DNA from: Pokkaliibacter sp046614695 | Lineage (GTDB): Bacteria; Pseudomonadota; Gammaproteobacteria; Pseudomonadales; Balneatricaceae | Reading direction: 5' to 3' | Assembly (NCBI RefSeq): GCF_046614695.1 | Contig: NZ_JBKKHQ010000012.1 | Span: 124,001-188,000, forward strand | Length of the DNA stretch: 64,000 nucleotides | Shown: positions 33,454 to 43,151 of the stretch, in pieces | Layout: the number at the start of each line of letters is the position of its first letter | Numbering within the stretch: position 1 is the stretch's first letter | Position numbers and translations under genes: made by a program | Notes under the pieces: model-generated | Databases searched by the model: none | The model's input: the letters and a program-made list of their open reading frames with translations, nothing else | What the model was told of the DNA's origin: nothing

Positions 33454-36400
33454 CAGAGTCTCTCCATCAGGTCCATTAACTGCGACTGAGCCGCATCAAA
33501 CTCCAGGTTCTCGGCCGCTTCCATCAGCGAGGCCAGAGTCTGGTCAAACTCAGTACGCAGGCTCAGGGCGCGATGGATTTCCTCAATGATATCCAGCGCT
33601 TTGAGGTTGCCACTTTGCAGGTACTGGGCAGCGGCCTGCATCTTCGCCTGCAGATCCTGCGTTGGGACTTCGGCTGTGGCCTGGGTCGCGGTTTCTTCCT
33701 CTTTCAACAGGGCTATCAGCATCTGTTGTTCTTGCTCGGCTTGCCCCTGCAGGCGACCCACCAGTGCGGTGGAGAACTGCCGGGCTTCGACCGGTTCCTG
33801 GCGCAGGCGCTTCTCCAGCTGGGCCAGCTGATGATGCAGACGCATGTAGCCTGCGGTTCCGGCGGTGCCTTTCATGGTATGGGCACTGGCGCGCGCGCCT
33901 TCCCAATCCTGGGTTTCAAACTGGCGACGAAGGTCATTCAGAATCGGTTGCAGTGAGGGCACCAGGCCGACAATCACCTTGCGGCACAGTTTCTCGTTGC
34001 CAGCGAAACGGCGCATCAGGTCGACCATCGCTTCTTCGCTGCTCATCACCTGAATATCACTTTCGTCAGTGTTCTCTTCATCGGCCTCGGGCGTAGCGAG
34101 CTGCGCCTGTTCTTTAGTATCGGCGGCGGCAAGGTTTTCCTGATTGACCGGGATCACTTTCGAGCTGTCCTCGTCGTTAGCGCGGGTGTATTCCAGAATG
34201 GTCTCGATCACCCGTGGCATATCCAGCGGTTTACCCAGGTGCGCATTCATCCCGGCTTCCAGACAGCGTTCCTGATCGCTTGGGCTGACATTGGCCGTCA
34301 TGGCGATAATGGGAAGATGGGTAAACCTGCTATCAGCACGAATGCGGCGGGTCGCTTCCAGACCGTCAATGTCAGGCATTTGCATATCCATCAGCACCAG
34401 ATCATAGGGGCGCTGACGCTCCAGCACCTGATTGACCCCTTCGAGACCGCCGGGAGCGACGTCCACTTTGGCGCCTTCCTGAGTCAGGAGTTCATAAGCC
34501 ACTTCCTGATTAAAGAGGTTGTCTTCCACCAGCAACAGATGCAGGCCGGCAAGGGGGCCGTGATGCTCGCCGGTGGCCTCTTCTTCATGGCCGATGTCGG
34601 TCAGTACATCCGGCATGGGCTGGTGAGTCAGCACGGCTTCCAGCGTTTGCACCAGACGAAGCGGCGTGACCGGACGGCTTAGCACGCCATCAAAAGGCAG
34701 GTCCTTCGAGGCGTGGGGCAGCTCCATTTCGGTGGCACTGCACAGCAGTAGCAATTGCATATTCGGGTTGGTGCAGCTGTTTTTCAGCTGACGAACCAGC
34801 GCTGGCATGTCGGTATCTGGCATGGGCCAGTCCAGCAGGATCAGATCAAAGCACAGGGTATTCATCGGCCCGCACTGACTCATATGCTGCAGCGCCTGCT
34901 CGGCGGTTTGGGCTGTCAGCACAAAACCATTGATATGGTTGAGCTGGCGTGCCAACAGCTCACGCGAGGCGCGGTGATAATCCACCACCAGAATGCGCGG
35001 AGGTTGCGCCAGTGTCAGATGGGGAGAGTGCCATTCGCGAGAGGTATCCAATGGCAGGCGCAGAGTGAAGTGGAAGTGGCTGCCGCGCCCCACATGGCTA
35101 TCCAGCTTCAGTTCGCCGCCCATGAGTTCAATCAGGCGCTTGCTGATCACCAGACCAAGGCCGGTGCCGCCGTAGCGTCGGGTGGTCGAGGCTTCCGCCT
35201 GAGTGAAGCCTTCAAAAATACGCTCCTGCTGATCCGGGCTGATGCCAATGCCGGTATCGATGATGCTGAAGTCAATTTCAGCGATGCCGTTCTCAATGTT
35301 CTGACAGGTAATGCGTACCGTGACTTCACCTTCGGAGGTGAACTTGATGGCATTGCTGGAGAGGTTGATCAGTACCTGTTGCAGACGCAGCTGATCGCCG
35401 ATCAGGAACTGGGGCAACTGCTCGTCCATATCAAACAGCAGCTCGATGGATTTGCCGCGCAGATTGCCGGACATCACCACCCCGAGGTGCTCCATCAGCG
35501 CATTGATATCAAAGGAGTGTGGATCAAGCTCAAGCTTGCCTGCGTCAATTTTCGAGTAGTCGAGAATGTCATTGAGAAGGCTGAGCAACGAGGTTGCCGC
35601 CATCTTGGCTTTATTGGCATAGCCGAACTGGCGATCTTCCAGACTGGTTTTTAGCAGCAGCTCCAGCATGCCGAGCACCGCATTCATGGGAGTGCGGATC
35701 TCATGGCTCATGTTCGCCAGGAACAGGGATTTCGCCTCGTTGGCGGCATCAGCAATTTCCTTGGCTTTAATCAGCCGTTGTTTCAGCTCACGGTCATCGG
35801 TGACATCGCGGTTAATTCCGGTCACTTTGACCGGTTTGCCGTCGGCATCATGTTCGACGTAAGCGCCCGCCTGAATGTAGCGAATATCGCCATTATCCAG
35901 CACCAGGCGGAAGGTCGGGTCGTATTCGCTTTCACCGCGTATGGCTTGGTGCAATCGCTCGATGGCCATATCCACGTCATCCGGATGCAAACGGGATGAC
36001 CAGTGATGAAAGGATAAGCCGCCCTCGGCCAGAGAAATCGGCTGCTGGTACAGCTCATACATTTTGTCGTTCCACTCCAGATGCTGGTCTTCTAAATGCC
36101 AGGTCCAGATACCCAGCTCCGCCGTTTTCGATGCCATCAGCAGCGTGTCGGAGGTGGCCATCAGTTTTTCCTGAGCGGCATTGAGGTCTGCCGCCGCGCG
36201 CTTGCTTTCGGTAATGTCGGTGGAAATGCCGAGGAAGCCGATGATATCGCCCGCATCATCCCGCATGGCGGTGACGACCAGCGTGACCGGGACCTGGGAG
36301 CCATCCTTACGGATAAAGGTCCACTCCCGGTATTCGGCGCCTGTGCTAATCGGGTTATAGGTAAAGACCTCGAAGCCATTCACTTCGCGGCCAATCTCCG

Positions 36401-38060
36401 CCGACAGCTCTGCCGCGCGGGCTTCGACTTCATCCCGCACATGGAAGATTTTTGGTGTGGTTTTGCCGACGATCTCCTCCGGGGAATAGCCCAGCAGAAT
36501 TTCTGCCCCACGGTTGAAGACGCGAATCACGCCGCTTTTGTCTGTGGCAATAATGGAGAACTCAGAGGCAGCGGAGAGCACGTTGCTCATCAGCAGGTTC
36601 AGGTCCGCCAGTTCTGCCGTGCGCTGCTCCACTTCTTTTTCCAGATTGGCATTCAGGTCACGGATGCGTGACTCGGCCGCTTTCTGTTTGGAAATATCCC
36701 GCACGGATTTTGAGGCGCCAATGACCTGCCCCGTGGCGGAAATAATGGGTGCGACGGAGACCGATACGGGAATCTCGCGGCCATCCTTGCGTTTGCGCGT
36801 GGTTTCAAAGGAGGTAATGGTTTCCCGGTTGCTAATACGCTTCAGCACAATGGCCTCTTCATGGCGAAGCCGGTCGGGTATGAGCAAATCCACAATGTAC
36901 CTGCCGATGGCTTCCTCTCGGGTAAAACCAAAGATGTGCTCGGCACCGGCGTTCCAGGCGATGATTTTGCCTTCCAGGGTTTTACCGATAATGCCGTCAG
37001 CAGAGCTTTCCATAATGGAGGTCAGGCGTGTTTGCTCCATCTGCAGGCGCTGATTATTCCGATAGTTAGCCAGCAGCACCGATACCAGTGCGGAGGCGAG
37101 TAGCGAAATAAAGATACCGATCAGGCCAGCCACGAGCGGCGAGAAAAGATGCAGGCTGTCGATAAAGGCCGGGGTCGCCGAGAGGGTCATCCGCCAGATG
37201 CGGCCATAGACTTCGAAGCGCTCGATATCCGTGTGGGAGCCTTTTTCCTTGGAGTTGATAAAGAACTCTTCGGGGTAGCTGGTGTCGGTCACATCACTGA
37301 TGGTGAGAATAAAGCGCTCCGGGTCGAGACGCTGTTCGGTCAATGCATCGCTGATGGTAATAGGTGCCATCGCCCAGCCAATGGCCTTGTTGAGGCGATC
37401 CTCGGTGGTACTGGGTATCTCGCCCCCTTTATAGATGGGCATCAGCATCAGGAAGGAATGGCGAAAGCCGGTATCACTGGAAATCAGCTGAATAGGGCGG
37501 GTGATCCGCGTATCGCCGGATACCATGGCCTGAATAGCGGCGTAACGCCGGGAGGCTTCTGTGGCGATGTCCAGTCCGATGGCTTCGGTATTGTCTTCCT
37601 CGGGGGTAACGTACTGGACGATAAAATGCTCATCATGATCGTGAGCATTCAGATCTTTCAGCTCAAACTGGGGCCAGTCGAGTTTGCGGGTACGTTCCAC
37701 AAAGGCGTCAAGGTCAGGGTCCCTGACCCTGCGCACGAACACAAAACTGCGGGTGCCGGGGAAGTCCTCCGCCAGATTAATGGTATGGCCGTAGCGGTTA
37801 AAATCCTCACGGGTCATATACTCGACGCCACCGGCCAGCACCGCTGCGCGGGTCGATTCCAGACCGTGTTCATACAAGTGCAGACGGTCAATAACCGCAT
37901 GGAAGGCAATATCACCTTTTTCCTTTACCGCGTCGTTAGTGCGCAGATCATTGATATGGCGAATGGTGAGCGCGACGATCACGGTGATCAGCAGGCATGC
38001 CTGCAGGGTGATCAGCACCGTGCGGTTCAGGTAGTCAGAGTTTAAAGGCTTCAGTTTCAT
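33453..38060 (-). CDS. Hybrid sensor histidine kinase: CHASE, three PAS, kinase, two receivers, HPt
   Basis: A 1535-residue membrane kinase. A first TM helix (ITLQACLLITVIVALTI) is near residues 18-35, a periplasmic CHASE domain about 75-270 (TRSFVFVRRV, GLDIATEASRR), and a second TM about 300-330. Three PAS domains follow at about 340-470, 500-640 and 650-780. HisKA has the phosphorylated histidine in MSHEIRTPMN near 815. HATPase boxes NLSSNAIKF, DTGIGI and GGTGLGL follow. Receiver 1 is less canonical (LVVDYHRAS, LLDWPMP); receiver 2 is complete (LVEDNLFN, LMDMQMPD). The HPt AHTMKGTAG is near 1400. I chose ATG 38060 over GTG 38081. It sits between two cyclic-di-GMP genes and probably feeds both. 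Confidence 0.93.
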   Translation of the reverse strand: MKLKPLNSDYLNRTVLITLQACLLITVIVALTIRHINDLRTNDAVKEKGDIAFHAVIDRLHLYEHGLESTRAAVLAGGVEYMTREDFNRYGHTINLAEDFPGTRSFVFVRRVRDPDLDAFVERTRKLDWPQFELKDLNAHDHDEHFIVQYVTPEEDNTEAIGLDIATEASRRYAAIQAMVSGDTRITRPIQLISSDTGFRHSFLMLMPIYKGGEIPSTTEDRLNKAIGWAMAPITISDALTEQRLDPERFILTISDVTDTSYPEEFFINSKEKGSHTDIERFEVYGRIWRMTLSATPAFIDSLHLFSPLVAGLIGIFISLLASALVSVLLANYRNNQRLQMEQTRLTSIMESSADGIIGKTLEGKIIAWNAGAEHIFGFTREEAIGRYIVDLLIPDRLRHEEAIVLKRISNRETITSFETTRKRKDGREIPVSVSVAPIISATGQVIGASKSVRDISKQKAAESRIRDLNANLEKEVEQRTAELADLNLLMSNVLSAASEFSIIATDKSGVIRVFNRGAEILLGYSPEEIVGKTTPKIFHVRDEVEARAAELSAEIGREVNGFEVFTYNPISTGAEYREWTFIRKDGSQVPVTLVVTAMRDDAGDIIGFLGISTDITESKRAAADLNAAQEKLMATSDTLLMASKTAELGIWTWHLEDQHLEWNDKMYELYQQPISLAEGGLSFHHWSSRLHPDDVDMAIERLHQAIRGESEYDPTFRLVLDNGDIRYIQAGAYVEHDADGKPVKVTGINRDVTDDRELKQRLIKAKEIADAANEAKSLFLANMSHEIRTPMNAVLGMLELLLKTSLEDRQFGYANKAKMAATSLLSLLNDILDYSKIDAGKLELDPHSFDINALMEHLGVVMSGNLRGKSIELLFDMDEQLPQFLIGDQLRLQQVLINLSSNAIKFTSEGEVTVRITCQNIENGIAEIDFSIIDTGIGISPDQQERIFEGFTQAEASTTRRYGGTGLGLVISKRLIELMGGELKLDSHVGRGSHFHFTLRLPLDTSREWHSPHLTLAQPPRILVVDYHRASRELLARQLNHINGFVLTAQTAEQALQHMSQCGPMNTLCFDLILLDWPMPDTDMPALVRQLKNSCTNPNMQLLLLCSATEMELPHASKDLPFDGVLSRPVTPLRLVQTLEAVLTHQPMPDVLTDIGHEEEATGEHHGPLAGLHLLLVEDNLFNQEVAYELLTQEGAKVDVAPGGLEGVNQVLERQRPYDLVLMDMQMPDIDGLEATRRIRADSRFTHLPIIAMTANVSPSDQERCLEAGMNAHLGKPLDMPRVIETILEYTRANDEDSSKVIPVNQENLAAADTKEQAQLATPEADEENTDESDIQVMSSEEAMVDLMRRFAGNEKLCRKVIVGLVPSLQPILNDLRRQFETQDWEGARASAHTMKGTAGTAGYMRLHHQLAQLEKRLRQEPVEARQFSTALVGRLQGQAEQEQQMLIALLKEEETATQATAEVPTQDLQAKMQAAAQYLQSGNLKALDIIEEIHRALSLRTEFDQTLASLMEAAENLEFDAAQSQLMDLMERL

Positions 38061-38071
38061 GGCCCCGACTC

Positions 38072-40558
38072 CTACAAACACCAGTTCTCGGTGGGCAGGC
38101 GCGCCACGTCGCTATGGTCATGAATAAACTCGCACATCTTGTCATAGGGCAGAGGGCGGCAGTAATAAAAGCCCTGCATGATATGGCAGCCCTGCTCGAG
38201 CAGATGATTCACCTGCTGCACGGTTTCGACGCCTTCTGCCACCACGCGCAGCTTCAGGCCCTGAGCAATGCGAATAATGGCGGACACAATGGCATCGTCG
38301 CTGGGGTCGACCAGCACATCGCGGACAAAGCTCTGGTCAATCTTGATGACATCAATGGGGAACTGCTTGAGGTAGGCCAGGCTGCAATAACCGGTGCCAA
38401 AGTCATCCATGGAGATCTGTATGCCGGTTTGTTTGAGGGCGCTCAGCATGTCAGCGGCACGGTCAATCTGAGTGGCGAGAACCCCTTCAGTGATTTCCAG
38501 CTCCACCAGATTGGCGCGCACTTCGGTTTCCTCGAGAATCGTGCCGACCTGTCGATCGAATCCTGCTTCTCGCATCTGCACGGCTGAAACGTTAATCGCC
38601 ACACGAATGGGGTAGCCTTCCTGATGCCATTCAGCGCCGTGGCGGCAGGCCTGCTCCAGCACCCACTGGCCAATGGGAACGATCAGCCCGGTCTCTTCGG
38701 CAAGAGGGATAAAGTCCGCCGGGGAGACCATTTTTCCCTGGCGATCATGCAGGCGCAGCAGTGCCTCGACACCCACCAGCTTGTTGGTGTTGGCATTCAT
38801 CTTGGCCTGGTAATACAGCTCGAAGCGTTTCTCTTCCAGTGCCAGTCGCAGCTCTTTTTCCATCATGTGGCGGGCGACAGCGGCCTGCTCCAGCGCCGGA
38901 GCAAAGTAGTGATGGCGGTTACGCCCGGCACGCTTGGCCTGATACATGGCCGAGTCGGCATGACGATACAGGGTGTCGACATCCTCACAGTCATTGGGGT
39001 AGAGGCCAATACCAAGGCTGGCGGCAATATCGTAACGGTTCTGCTGCACCCAGACCGGTTCCCGCAGGGTGTCCATCAGCAGCTGCACAAACTCGGTCAG
39101 CTCGCGTTCATTCTGCAATTCGGGCAGCAGAATAATGAACTCATCACCGCCGTGACGGCTGATGGTGTCGATAGGCCGGGCCATCTTTTTCAGACGTGCC
39201 CCCACTTCCTTGAGAATCTGGTCGCCCACGCTGTGACCAACGGATTCATTAATGGTTTTGAAGTTATCCAGATCGAGAACCAGCATCGCCACCTGATGAT
39301 GCTTGCGCTTGGCATCCTGAAGACTACGGCGGGCGCGCTCTTTCAGAATCAGGCGGTTGGGCAGGCCGGTCAGCGGGTCATGGTTGACCATGTTGGACAT
39401 TTTCTGTGCCAGGGCACGGGCTTCGCTGACATCGTGGAAAACCGTGATGGCCCCAAGAGGACGGCCCTGATGGTCAATAATCGGCGAGGCTGAATCTTCA
39501 ATATCAATCAGCTGACCATCGGCACGGCGCAGGCTGGTGTGCAGTGAAGTCTCTACGACGCGCCCCTCTTGCAGTGCGCGATAGACAGGATTTGTGAGAG
39601 GTGAGGGTTCCAAGGGTTCACAGAGTTGCATCACCTCTTCGATGGGCTGGCCCTCGGCGCGACTCAGGGTCCAGCCGGTCAGGTTTTCCGCCACCGGGTT
39701 CATAAAGGTGATGGCGCCCATCAGATCGGTCGCGATCACCGCATCGGCAATAGAACTCAAGGTCACGCGCAGGCGCTCTTTTTCCGTGAGTAGCGCCGCC
39801 TGCGCTTCCATCAGATCGGTAATGTCATTGAGCACCATGGTCCAGCTGGTGATTTCACGTTTCTCCCGGCGGGGAATAAAGGTGGCATCAAAGGTGCGCT
39901 CACCGCGATCAACGGTATTCAGGCGCAGCTCGGTGTGGACAGTGTGGCCGGCAAGCACCTGCTGCACCTGGGGCGAAAGCGCCGCGAAGTTGTCATTACC
40001 GACAATGTCATGCAGGGATTTGCCACGGCTGTCGCCACCGGAGAGCTCAAACCACTGGGCCTGCGCGTTGTTGCTAAAGAGATTCATCATGCCGGGGGTC
40101 CAGCTGGAGACGTAGCCCGGAATATTATTGATGATGTCGTCGAGATCCTGACGGGCCCGCGCCAGTGCCTTGCGCTCACGCAGCAGGCTTAACTGAGTAC
40201 GCACACGGGCCTGGGCAATGGGAATATTGATGGGCTTCATCAGAAAATCGACACCGCCGTATTCCAGGGCGCGTAGCTCGTTCTCTGACTCGGCATAGGC
40301 CGTCACGAAGATGATGGCGGTATCGCAGAGTTCCGGATCATTCTTGATGGTGCGGCAGACTTCATAGCCGTCCATGCCCGGCATCTGCACATCCAGCAGC
40401 ATCAGGTCAGGTTTGACCCGACGAGCGGCTTCCAGGGCATCAAGGCCATCCATCGCAAAATGAATGTTGCCCAGCGACTCGACGGCCTCATGCAGCACCT
40501 TGATGTTGGAAGGCTGGTCATCCACCAGCAGGATGACATCGCGTGTTGGAGTGGCCAT
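38072..40558 (-). CDS. REC-PAS-PAS-GGDEF-EAL response regulator
   Basis: An 828-residue protein. The receiver is residues about 8-125, with aspartate in LLDVQMPGMDG near 57 and KPIN near 108. Two PAS-like regions lie at about 145-250 and 265-385. The GGDEF domain (about 400-555) has RHGGDEF with an RxxD site (RPID) five residues upstream. The EAL domain (about 570-815) has GVEALLRL, the metal-site DDFGTGYCSL and the IKIDQSFV segment. Both catalytic domains look intact, so it may make or degrade cyclic-di-GMP depending on the receiver and PAS state. It is first in an operon with the hybrid kinase, which starts 11 bp downstream, and REC-GGDEF. Confidence 0.93.
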   Translation of the reverse strand: MATPTRDVILLVDDQPSNIKVLHEAVESLGNIHFAMDGLDALEAARRVKPDLMLLDVQMPGMDGYEVCRTIKNDPELCDTAIIFVTAYAESENELRALEYGGVDFLMKPINIPIAQARVRTQLSLLRERKALARARQDLDDIINNIPGYVSSWTPGMMNLFSNNAQAQWFELSGGDSRGKSLHDIVGNDNFAALSPQVQQVLAGHTVHTELRLNTVDRGERTFDATFIPRREKREITSWTMVLNDITDLMEAQAALLTEKERLRVTLSSIADAVIATDLMGAITFMNPVAENLTGWTLSRAEGQPIEEVMQLCEPLEPSPLTNPVYRALQEGRVVETSLHTSLRRADGQLIDIEDSASPIIDHQGRPLGAITVFHDVSEARALAQKMSNMVNHDPLTGLPNRLILKERARRSLQDAKRKHHQVAMLVLDLDNFKTINESVGHSVGDQILKEVGARLKKMARPIDTISRHGGDEFIILLPELQNERELTEFVQLLMDTLREPVWVQQNRYDIAASLGIGLYPNDCEDVDTLYRHADSAMYQAKRAGRNRHHYFAPALEQAAVARHMMEKELRLALEEKRFELYYQAKMNANTNKLVGVEALLRLHDRQGKMVSPADFIPLAEETGLIVPIGQWVLEQACRHGAEWHQEGYPIRVAINVSAVQMREAGFDRQVGTILEETEVRANLVELEITEGVLATQIDRAADMLSALKQTGIQISMDDFGTGYCSLAYLKQFPIDVIKIDQSFVRDVLVDPSDDAIVSAIIRIAQGLKLRVVAEGVETVQQVNHLLEQGCHIMQGFYYCRPLPYDKMCEFIHDHSDVARLPTENWCL

Positions 40559-40699
40559 GGCGTGTTATTCCTCCGGGACACCTGACGGCATCACTGAATC
40601 GCGTCTTCCGGTGCGCTTTCACAAAGCGCCCCGGTGACGTTGCGATAATTCAAAATAATGCCCTGCATCCTGCTGGCGGTTGACGGCATCCCTGACAAA

Positions 40700-42007
40700 T
40701 TACGGCTTCAGCTCATGAACGATACGCGCCAGCTCACTGACGGCGCCTTCAAGAAAGTGAATGCCGTCGGACACTTCGCGAATATGGTTTTCACCGCTGT
40801 CGGCAAGACCGGCGACACCCGAGAGCTGCTGGGACATCTGCTCAATCAGCTCTGCATTACCGCTGACCACCCGGTCTATTTCGGTGGTGGCATCGGCGGT
40901 ACGCCGGGCGAGGTTACGCACTTCATCGGCGACCACGGCAAAGCCACGGCCGCTTTCCCCGGCCCGGGCAGCCTCAATCGCGGCGTTGAGCGCCAGCAGG
41001 TTGGTCTGGTCGGCGATGCTGCGAATGGTGCTCATAATGGAAACGATGCTGGAGGACTGCTCACTTAGCTGACCACCCAGCACCGAAGCCTGAGTAACCT
41101 GATGGCTGATCTGCTCGGAGTTATCGACCGCCTTACTCAGGCGTGTGGTCGCATCGGAGGCGGTCACGGCGGTTTCTTCCGACGTCACACCTGCTGCTTC
41201 GACAGCCTGAATCGCCTTGTTCATGCGTGAGGTGATATCCGAGGCAAACTTGATGACCTTGTAGACCTTGCCTGTTTCATCGCGGATGGGGTTATAAGTC
41301 GCCTCCAGCCAGATGCGGGTGCCGTGAGCATTTTTGCGGTCAAAGCGCCCTGCATAGAGCTGGCCGCTGCCCAGTGACGCCCAGAAGTTCGGGTTCTTCT
41401 GATAGAACTCAGGGAAGCAGAACATGCTGTGGTGCTTGCCTTTGATGTCCTCAAGCTTAAAGCCCATTACCTTCAGGAAGTTCTCGTTGGCATTTTGAAT
41501 ATGGCCGTCGGGGCTAAATTCGATCACTGCCTGAGAACGGTTCAGGGCTTCCAGAATAGCCTGCTGGTCCTGTAACTGGCGGTGCTGGCGAGTGACGTCA
41601 GAGGCAATCTTGACGATTTTATACACATCGCCTTGCTCGTTTTTGACCGGAAAGTAAGTGGCTTCGACATAGAGCGTCTGGCCGTTTTTGCCAACGCGCT
41701 CAAAGGTGCCATCCTGTTGCTTGCCTGCCGCGAGATCCTGCCAGAACTGGCGGTAGCGGTCAGACTTACTGAGTTCAGGTTTGCAGAACTGACGATGATG
41801 CCTGCCCTTCACTTCATCGAGTGAATAACCGATCACAGACAGGAACTGCGAGTTGGCCGTAATGATGGTGCCATCCGGCGTGAATTCGATCATGCCCACG
41901 GAGTTCCAGATTGCCGCGAACTTGTTCTGGGTATCTTTCAGCTCCTGCTGGAGTTGCAGTTGTGCCGTGTCGGGAACATCCGTTTTTTTACGCAACAGGC
42001 TAAGCAT
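40700..42007 (-). CDS. Second soluble PAS-PAS chemoreceptor-like protein (BdlA type)
   Basis: A 435-residue cytoplasmic receptor. PAS 1 covers about residues 25-140 (GRHHRQFCKPELS) and PAS 2 about 150-265 (KGKHHSMFCFPEF). The signalling domain, about 285-435, has tip sequence IADQTNLLALNAAIEAARAGE and the VVADEVRNLARRT segment. The paralogue at 27563 has the same order, so a duplication or repeated gain is likely. I use the ATG at 42007, with GAGG six bases upstream, over the TTG at 42022. It lies about 140 bp downstream of the cyclic-di-GMP operon start on the same strand but is transcribed toward that operon from its own 5' region. Confidence 0.9.
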   Translation of the reverse strand: MLSLLRKKTDVPDTAQLQLQQELKDTQNKFAAIWNSVGMIEFTPDGTIITANSQFLSVIGYSLDEVKGRHHRQFCKPELSKSDRYRQFWQDLAAGKQQDGTFERVGKNGQTLYVEATYFPVKNEQGDVYKIVKIASDVTRQHRQLQDQQAILEALNRSQAVIEFSPDGHIQNANENFLKVMGFKLEDIKGKHHSMFCFPEFYQKNPNFWASLGSGQLYAGRFDRKNAHGTRIWLEATYNPIRDETGKVYKVIKFASDITSRMNKAIQAVEAAGVTSEETAVTASDATTRLSKAVDNSEQISHQVTQASVLGGQLSEQSSSIVSIMSTIRSIADQTNLLALNAAIEAARAGESGRGFAVVADEVRNLARRTADATTEIDRVVSGNAELIEQMSQQLSGVAGLADSGENHIREVSDGIHFLEGAVSELARIVHELKP

Positions 42008-42439
42008 GTGGCACCTCGCCAAACTCTGGATTAAAGACAGCTACGAAATTGTTATTAAGATCGATCACTTCCTGATCCTCAAAAGAATTGTTTGTCAGGA
42101 ATGTCACGGCTAATGACACGATAGCTTGGTTTGTTAATTCCTTCCCAAGGCTTTGGTCGCAAGCTGAATAATTGTAGTAAAGAATGGCGCACTCGGTGGG
42201 GAACTGAGCGTAGGGCTTCCTCAATTGATTAAATTGTGATCATTGAGACAGCGCTGAACCGATTAAGCGTTACTCAAACGAGCAAGAATCTGGGACGGGG
42301 CGGTTTTTATAGGGCGTGGGAAAGGAGTAAGGCGCAGAAAGAAAAAACGCCGCTCCGGACACGTGGAGCAGCGTTTTTTGTACCTTGAATAACCGCCTTT
42401 TCAGGCCATCATTCGCGATAGGGCGCAGGCCCTGTTCAC
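42008..42439. other. Intergenic region before the second PAS-PAS receptor
   Basis: About 430 bp holding the promoter region of the leftward receptor gene and, at its right side, the terminator of the VOC gene (42342-42380). No credible gene: the minus-strand frame at 42000-42224 overlaps the receptor start and has no family features. Confidence 0.5.
42342..42380 (-). terminator. Intrinsic terminator behind the VOC-family gene
   Basis: Stem AAAAAACGC-c-GCTCC against GGAGC-a-GCGTTTTTT with an 8-base loop. It has T-runs on both strands and so can act in both directions. Confidence 0.85.
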
Positions 42440-42865
42440 TTACTTGGCGAACAGCTGGCTCATGTCCTTGAAGGCCTTGAACTCAAGAGCGTTACCGCAA
42501 GGGTCGAACAGGAACATGGTGGCCTGCTCACCGACCTGACCTTTAAAGCGCACATAGGGTTCGATGACGAACTTGGTCTCACGTGCTTTCAGGCGATCCG
42601 CCAGTGCTTCCCACTCTTCCCAACCCAGCACAACACCAAAGTGGGGAACGGGCACGTCGTGTCCATCGACCGCATTAGTGTGAGCCGCTTCCTGTGAGGT
42701 GGTTTTGGGGTGCTCATGGATGACCAGCTGGTGGCCGAAGAAATCAAAATCCACCCAGTGATCGCTGCTGCGGCCTTCAGACAGGCCAAAGATATCGCCG
42801 TAGAAAGAGCGCGCCGCAGGCAGGTCATAAACAGGGATGGCGAGGTGAAAAGGAGAAAGGCTCAT
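42440..42865 (-). CDS. VOC-superfamily protein (glyoxalase/dioxygenase fold)
   Basis: A 141-residue vicinal-oxygen-chelate protein. It has the paired beta-alpha-beta-beta-beta pattern: FHLAIPVYDLPAARSFYGDIFGL at the start with a metal-ligand histidine, HQLVIHEHP near 45, HFGVVLGWEEWEALADRL near 75-95 with a second histidine, and FLFDPCGNALEFKAF near the end carrying the glutamate ligand. Close relatives are annotated as glyoxalase, bleomycin resistance or dioxygenase proteins; the substrate is not known. It is a single gene with its own terminator. Confidence 0.88.
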   Translation of the reverse strand: MSLSPFHLAIPVYDLPAARSFYGDIFGLSEGRSSDHWVDFDFFGHQLVIHEHPKTTSQEAAHTNAVDGHDVPVPHFGVVLGWEEWEALADRLKARETKFVIEPYVRFKGQVGEQATMFLFDPCGNALEFKAFKDMSQLFAK

Positions 42866-43151
42866 GGGGTTCTCTCACGGTCTGGCCGCCGGGCGGCATG
42901 TTCTTCTGATGGGCTGACGCTGGCAGCGTGCTGCGGTTTGCAAACAGGCTCAGGCGTTTAGCCCCGGACGAAAATTATTATTACCCGTCGTTTTCTGATT
43001 AAAAAGCGGATATTTTCAACGCTGAGCAAGAATAATTTTGATGCTTTGAAGCGGAAAACTATCGTGCTTCCTGCGTTTGGACTATGCTGCTCACGTTTCG
43101 GTAGTAATGGACACTAATACCGACTTTTCTCAACGATACATGGAATGTGAA

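Noticed and set aside
34755..35654. 299-codon plus-strand frame
   Set aside because: Antisense to the kinase and receiver domains of the hybrid sensor, which carry all expected motifs.
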